From contig CANLMR010000001.1 in NCBI GenBank assembly GCA_947492185.1, positions 868,001 to 932,000 on the forward strand: DNA of 64,000 nucleotides, written 5' to 3'. The stretch comes from an uncultured Tenacibaculum sp. (GTDB taxonomy: Bacteria > Bacteroidota > Bacteroidia > Flavobacteriales > Flavobacteriaceae). The translations under genes were made by a program, and so were the position numbers. The notes under the pieces are model-generated. The model was not told the origin of the DNA. It saw nothing but the letters and a program-made list of their open reading frames with translations, and ran no database searches. Below, piece after piece: positions 61,932-64,000 of this stretch (position 1 is its first letter; every line of letters starts with the position of its first letter).

Positions 61932-62348
61932 ATGAAATCTGTTTTCACTAAAATATCATCTTTTATATTAGCGCTTTTAGTGTTGTTTTCTACATTTTCA
62001 TTTACTGTAGCAAAACATTATTGCGGTGATTTTTTAGTTGGTGTTTCTTATTTTGGAGACGCTAATAATTGCGCAGATGAATTAGGAGAAGATGATTGTG
62101 ATAGCCCTAAAGTAATAAAGAAAAAGAATTGTTGTAAAGACGAAATTCAAAATATTGAAGGCCAAGATGATCTTAGAGCTTCAGTAGAAAAATTTGATCT
62201 AGCAAAACAGAAATTTGTAGTAGCTTATATTTCTTCTTTTATTTATTTGTTTTCAGATGAAGAAAAAAAAGAAAAGAAGTTTCTAGAATACTCACCTCCC
62301 AAACTCACTTACAATTTAAATATACTCCACGAAGTATTCATCATATGA
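61932..62348 (+). CDS. HYC_CC_PP family exported protein
   Basis: A 138-residue exported protein of a Bacteroidota family named after its conserved residues, all visible: HYC after the signal peptide (KHYCGDF), CC (KNCCKDE) and PP (SPPKLTY). The Cys-rich middle part (NCADELGEDDC) suggests metal binding. It lies 66 bp before a TonB-dependent receptor gene, a frequent pairing in Flavobacteriia. Confidence 0.88.
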   Translation: MKSVFTKISSFILALLVLFSTFSFTVAKHYCGDFLVGVSYFGDANNCADELGEDDCDSPKVIKKKNCCKDEIQNIEGQDDLRASVEKFDLAKQKFVVAYISSFIYLFSDEEKKEKKFLEYSPPKLTYNLNILHEVFII

Positions 62349-62414
62349 TTTTTTACATCCTTTAAGACAAATTAAGTCAATAAAAAAGATGTAAAACATA
62401 AATCATATTAATAC

Positions 62415-64000
62415 ATGAAATTTAGAATAATCTTTTGTGCATTCTTTCTAATGAATGCTCAAATGATAGCTCAACAAACATTAAAAGGAATGATTATGGA
62501 TAAAAGTAATCCAAAAGATAACCTTGGTGTTTTCGGAGCTAACGTATATTGGTTGAATACCAAAATTGGTACAACTACAAATGAAAAAGGGTGGTTTGAA
62601 ATCCCTTATAAAAAAGAGTATAAAAAGCTTGTAATAAGTTTTGTAGGTTATAAAACAGATACATTAGAAGTAACTAGTTTAAAACCGTTGCATCATTTTA
62701 TTACAGAAGAAAATACTTTAGATGAAATTTCAATAGCAGCAAAAAAACAAGCAACCTCAAGATCTTTCTTGCAAACTCAAAATGTATTCACTGTAAATAG
62801 TGAGGAGTTATTAAAAGCGGCTTGTTGTAATTTAGCTGAAAGCTTTGAAACTAATCCATCTATTGATGTAAATTTTTCAGATGCCTTAACAGGAACTCGT
62901 CAAATTCAAATGTTAGGTTTAAATAGCCCATATTTATTAATTGCTCAAGAAAATATTCCAATGGTTCGTGGAGCTTCTCAGGTTTACGGATTAACATTTA
63001 CACCAGGAACTTGGGTGGAAAGTATACAAATAGGAAAAGGAGCTGGAAGCGTTGTTAATGGTTTTGAAAGCATTACTGGTCAAATCAACGCAGAACTAGT
63101 AAAGCCATCAACAGATAAAAAGTTCTTTATAAATGGTTATGGAAATTTAAATGGTCGTTTAGAATTAAATACGCATTTCAATCAAAAGATTGATGAGAAA
63201 TGGCAAACAGGATTATACGTTCATGGTAATTTAAGAAGTCAGAAATTTGATAATAATAATGATAATTTCTTAGATACTCCACTTGCTGAACAAATTAATG
63301 TTATGAACCGTTGGCAGTATGCAAACAATGAAACGGGTTGGGTTAGTTTTTTAAACTTTCGCTTTTTAAATGACCGTAAACAAACCGGAGAGCTTGATTT
63401 TAATCCTGATATTAATAAAGGATCGAATACAGTTTGGGGAAGTGAAATTAAAACAAAACGTTTTGATTTTTCAGGAAAATTAGGATATGTTTTCCCTGAA
63501 TTACCATTCCAAAGCATGGGATTTCAGTTAGCATATAGCAATCATGATCAAGATTCTTATTTTGGTTTAAGAGATTATAATATCAAGCATGAGAGTGTTT
63601 ACGCCAATTATATTTTCAATTCAATAATTGGAGATACCAGAAATAAGTTTAAAACAGGGATTAGTTTTACTTACGATGATTATGAAGAATTGGTTGAAAC
63701 TACCACTTTTACAAGAGATGAAAACTCATTAGGAGTGTTCTTTGAGTATGCTTACGATAACTCTGAAAATTTTAGCTTAACAGCTGGTTTAAGATTAGAT
63801 ACACATAATTTATTAGGAACTTTTGTAACACCAAGACTTCATTTAAGATATGTTCCTTGGGAAAAAGGAGTTTTAAGAGCTTCTGTTGGTAGTGGAAAAA
63901 GGAGTGCTAGTATTTTTGCTGAAAACCAACAATTATTTGCTTCATCAAGACAAATTAATATAATTAATAGTGGAGGAAATATTTATGGTTTGGATCCAGA
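62415..64000 (+). CDS. TonB-dependent outer-membrane receptor, 5' part
   Basis: At least 528 residues of a gene that runs off the window. Signal peptide (residues 1-19, MNAQMIAQ), carboxypeptidase-regulatory-like domain (about 21-95, ending VISFVGYKTDTLEV), plug domain (about 105-225) with a CC pair in AACCNLAESFETNPS, LGLNSPYLLI and SGQIN-like GQINAEL, then barrel strands. The link with the HYC_CC_PP gene and the Cys pair hints at metal (perhaps copper) uptake; that is inference. The start is the ATG at 62415. Confidence 0.93.
   Translation, partial: MKFRIIFCAFFLMNAQMIAQQTLKGMIMDKSNPKDNLGVFGANVYWLNTKIGTTTNEKGWFEIPYKKEYKKLVISFVGYKTDTLEVTSLKPLHHFITEENTLDEISIAAKKQATSRSFLQTQNVFTVNSEELLKAACCNLAESFETNPSIDVNFSDALTGTRQIQMLGLNSPYLLIAQENIPMVRGASQVYGLTFTPGTWVESIQIGKGAGSVVNGFESITGQINAELVKPSTDKKFFINGYGNLNGRLELNTHFNQKIDEKWQTGLYVHGNLRSQKFDNNNDNFLDTPLAEQINVMNRWQYANNETGWVSFLNFRFLNDRKQTGELDFNPDINKGSNTVWGSEIKTKRFDFSGKLGYVFPELPFQSMGFQLAYSNHDQDSYFGLRDYNIKHESVYANYIFNSIIGDTRNKFKTGISFTYDDYEELVETTTFTRDENSLGVFFEYAYDNSENFSLTAGLRLDTHNLLGTFVTPRLHLRYVPWEKGVLRASVGSGKRSASIFAENQQLFASSRQINIINSGGNIYGLDP

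Overview
This window is an AT-rich chromosomal segment of a member of the Bacteroidota, almost certainly a (probably marine) Flavobacteriaceae. The evidence is: two proteins with C-terminal type IX secretion (T9SS) sorting domains, family-typical proteins (DUF423, DUF4230, DUF4293, DUF1599, DUF1684, HYC_CC_PP, a TonB-dependent receptor with a carboxypeptidase-like N-terminal domain), gene neighbourhoods common in this family (rho next to DUF4293; rlmN, aroA, queA; folP, cdaA), promoter-like -7 boxes of the Bacteroidetes form TAnnTTTG, and almost no Shine-Dalgarno sequences. The genus cannot be fixed from the sequence alone. No rRNA, tRNA, CRISPR, insertion sequence or prophage was recognised.

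Layout. 1-4 kb: a saccharopine-dehydrogenase-like gene (only its start), DUF423, pckA, adenine deaminase. 4-9.5 kb: an accessory stretch on the minus strand with five small signal-less proteins (one DUF1842, one with a Cys cluster, three unrecognised) around a LytTR response regulator and a TPR sensor kinase. 9.5-16 kb: Bax-inhibitor-like protein, ruvC-hemW-cyclase operon, a serine beta-lactamase-like lipoprotein, DUF4230 and YjbR. 15.2-21.1 kb: AraC regulator divergent from a four-gene operon that by family assignment forms a complete trans-4-hydroxy-L-proline to 2-oxoglutarate pathway. 21-32.5 kb: folate cyclo-ligase, rho, DUF4293, a LuxR-type response regulator / lipoprotein / TPR kinase block, metallophosphoesterase, truA, an ABC exporter and an abundant-type lipoprotein. 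32.5-40 kb: a 2129-residue cellulase (GH9, CBM3c, PKD, unknown repeats, PKD, GH48, T9SS tail) behind a 770-bp leader with two copies of a repeated element, a third copy lying downstream. 40-47 kb: cdaA, exbD, folP, DUF1599, DoxX-type protein, SRPBCC/GyrI, fluC, crotonase, DUF1684. 47.2-50.1 kb: a candidate terminator-type riboswitch or attenuator in front of an MFS transporter, then a GH8 endoglucanase with T9SS tail. 50.1-52.7 kb: AraC regulator and two paralogous double-ABM proteins with near-identical promoters. 52.8-64 kb: MazG-like protein, large BNR-repeat exported protein, aroA, queA, rlmN, polyprenyl synthase, HYC_CC_PP protein and the start of a TonB-dependent receptor.

How the parts may work together. 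GH9-GH48 and GH8 enzymes would together attack crystalline and amorphous cellulose outside the cell. The hydroxyproline operon would let the cell use hydroxyproline-rich protein (algal or plant wall glycoprotein, or collagen); linking the two as a wall- or tunic-degrading lifestyle is inference. The most unusual items are the CelA-like GH9/GH48 fusion re-equipped with T9SS and flavobacterial modules, the structured leader of the MFS gene whose 3' arm can pair with the terminator 5' arm, the repeated leader element around the cellulase, and the small-protein/two-component island at 4-9.5 kb.
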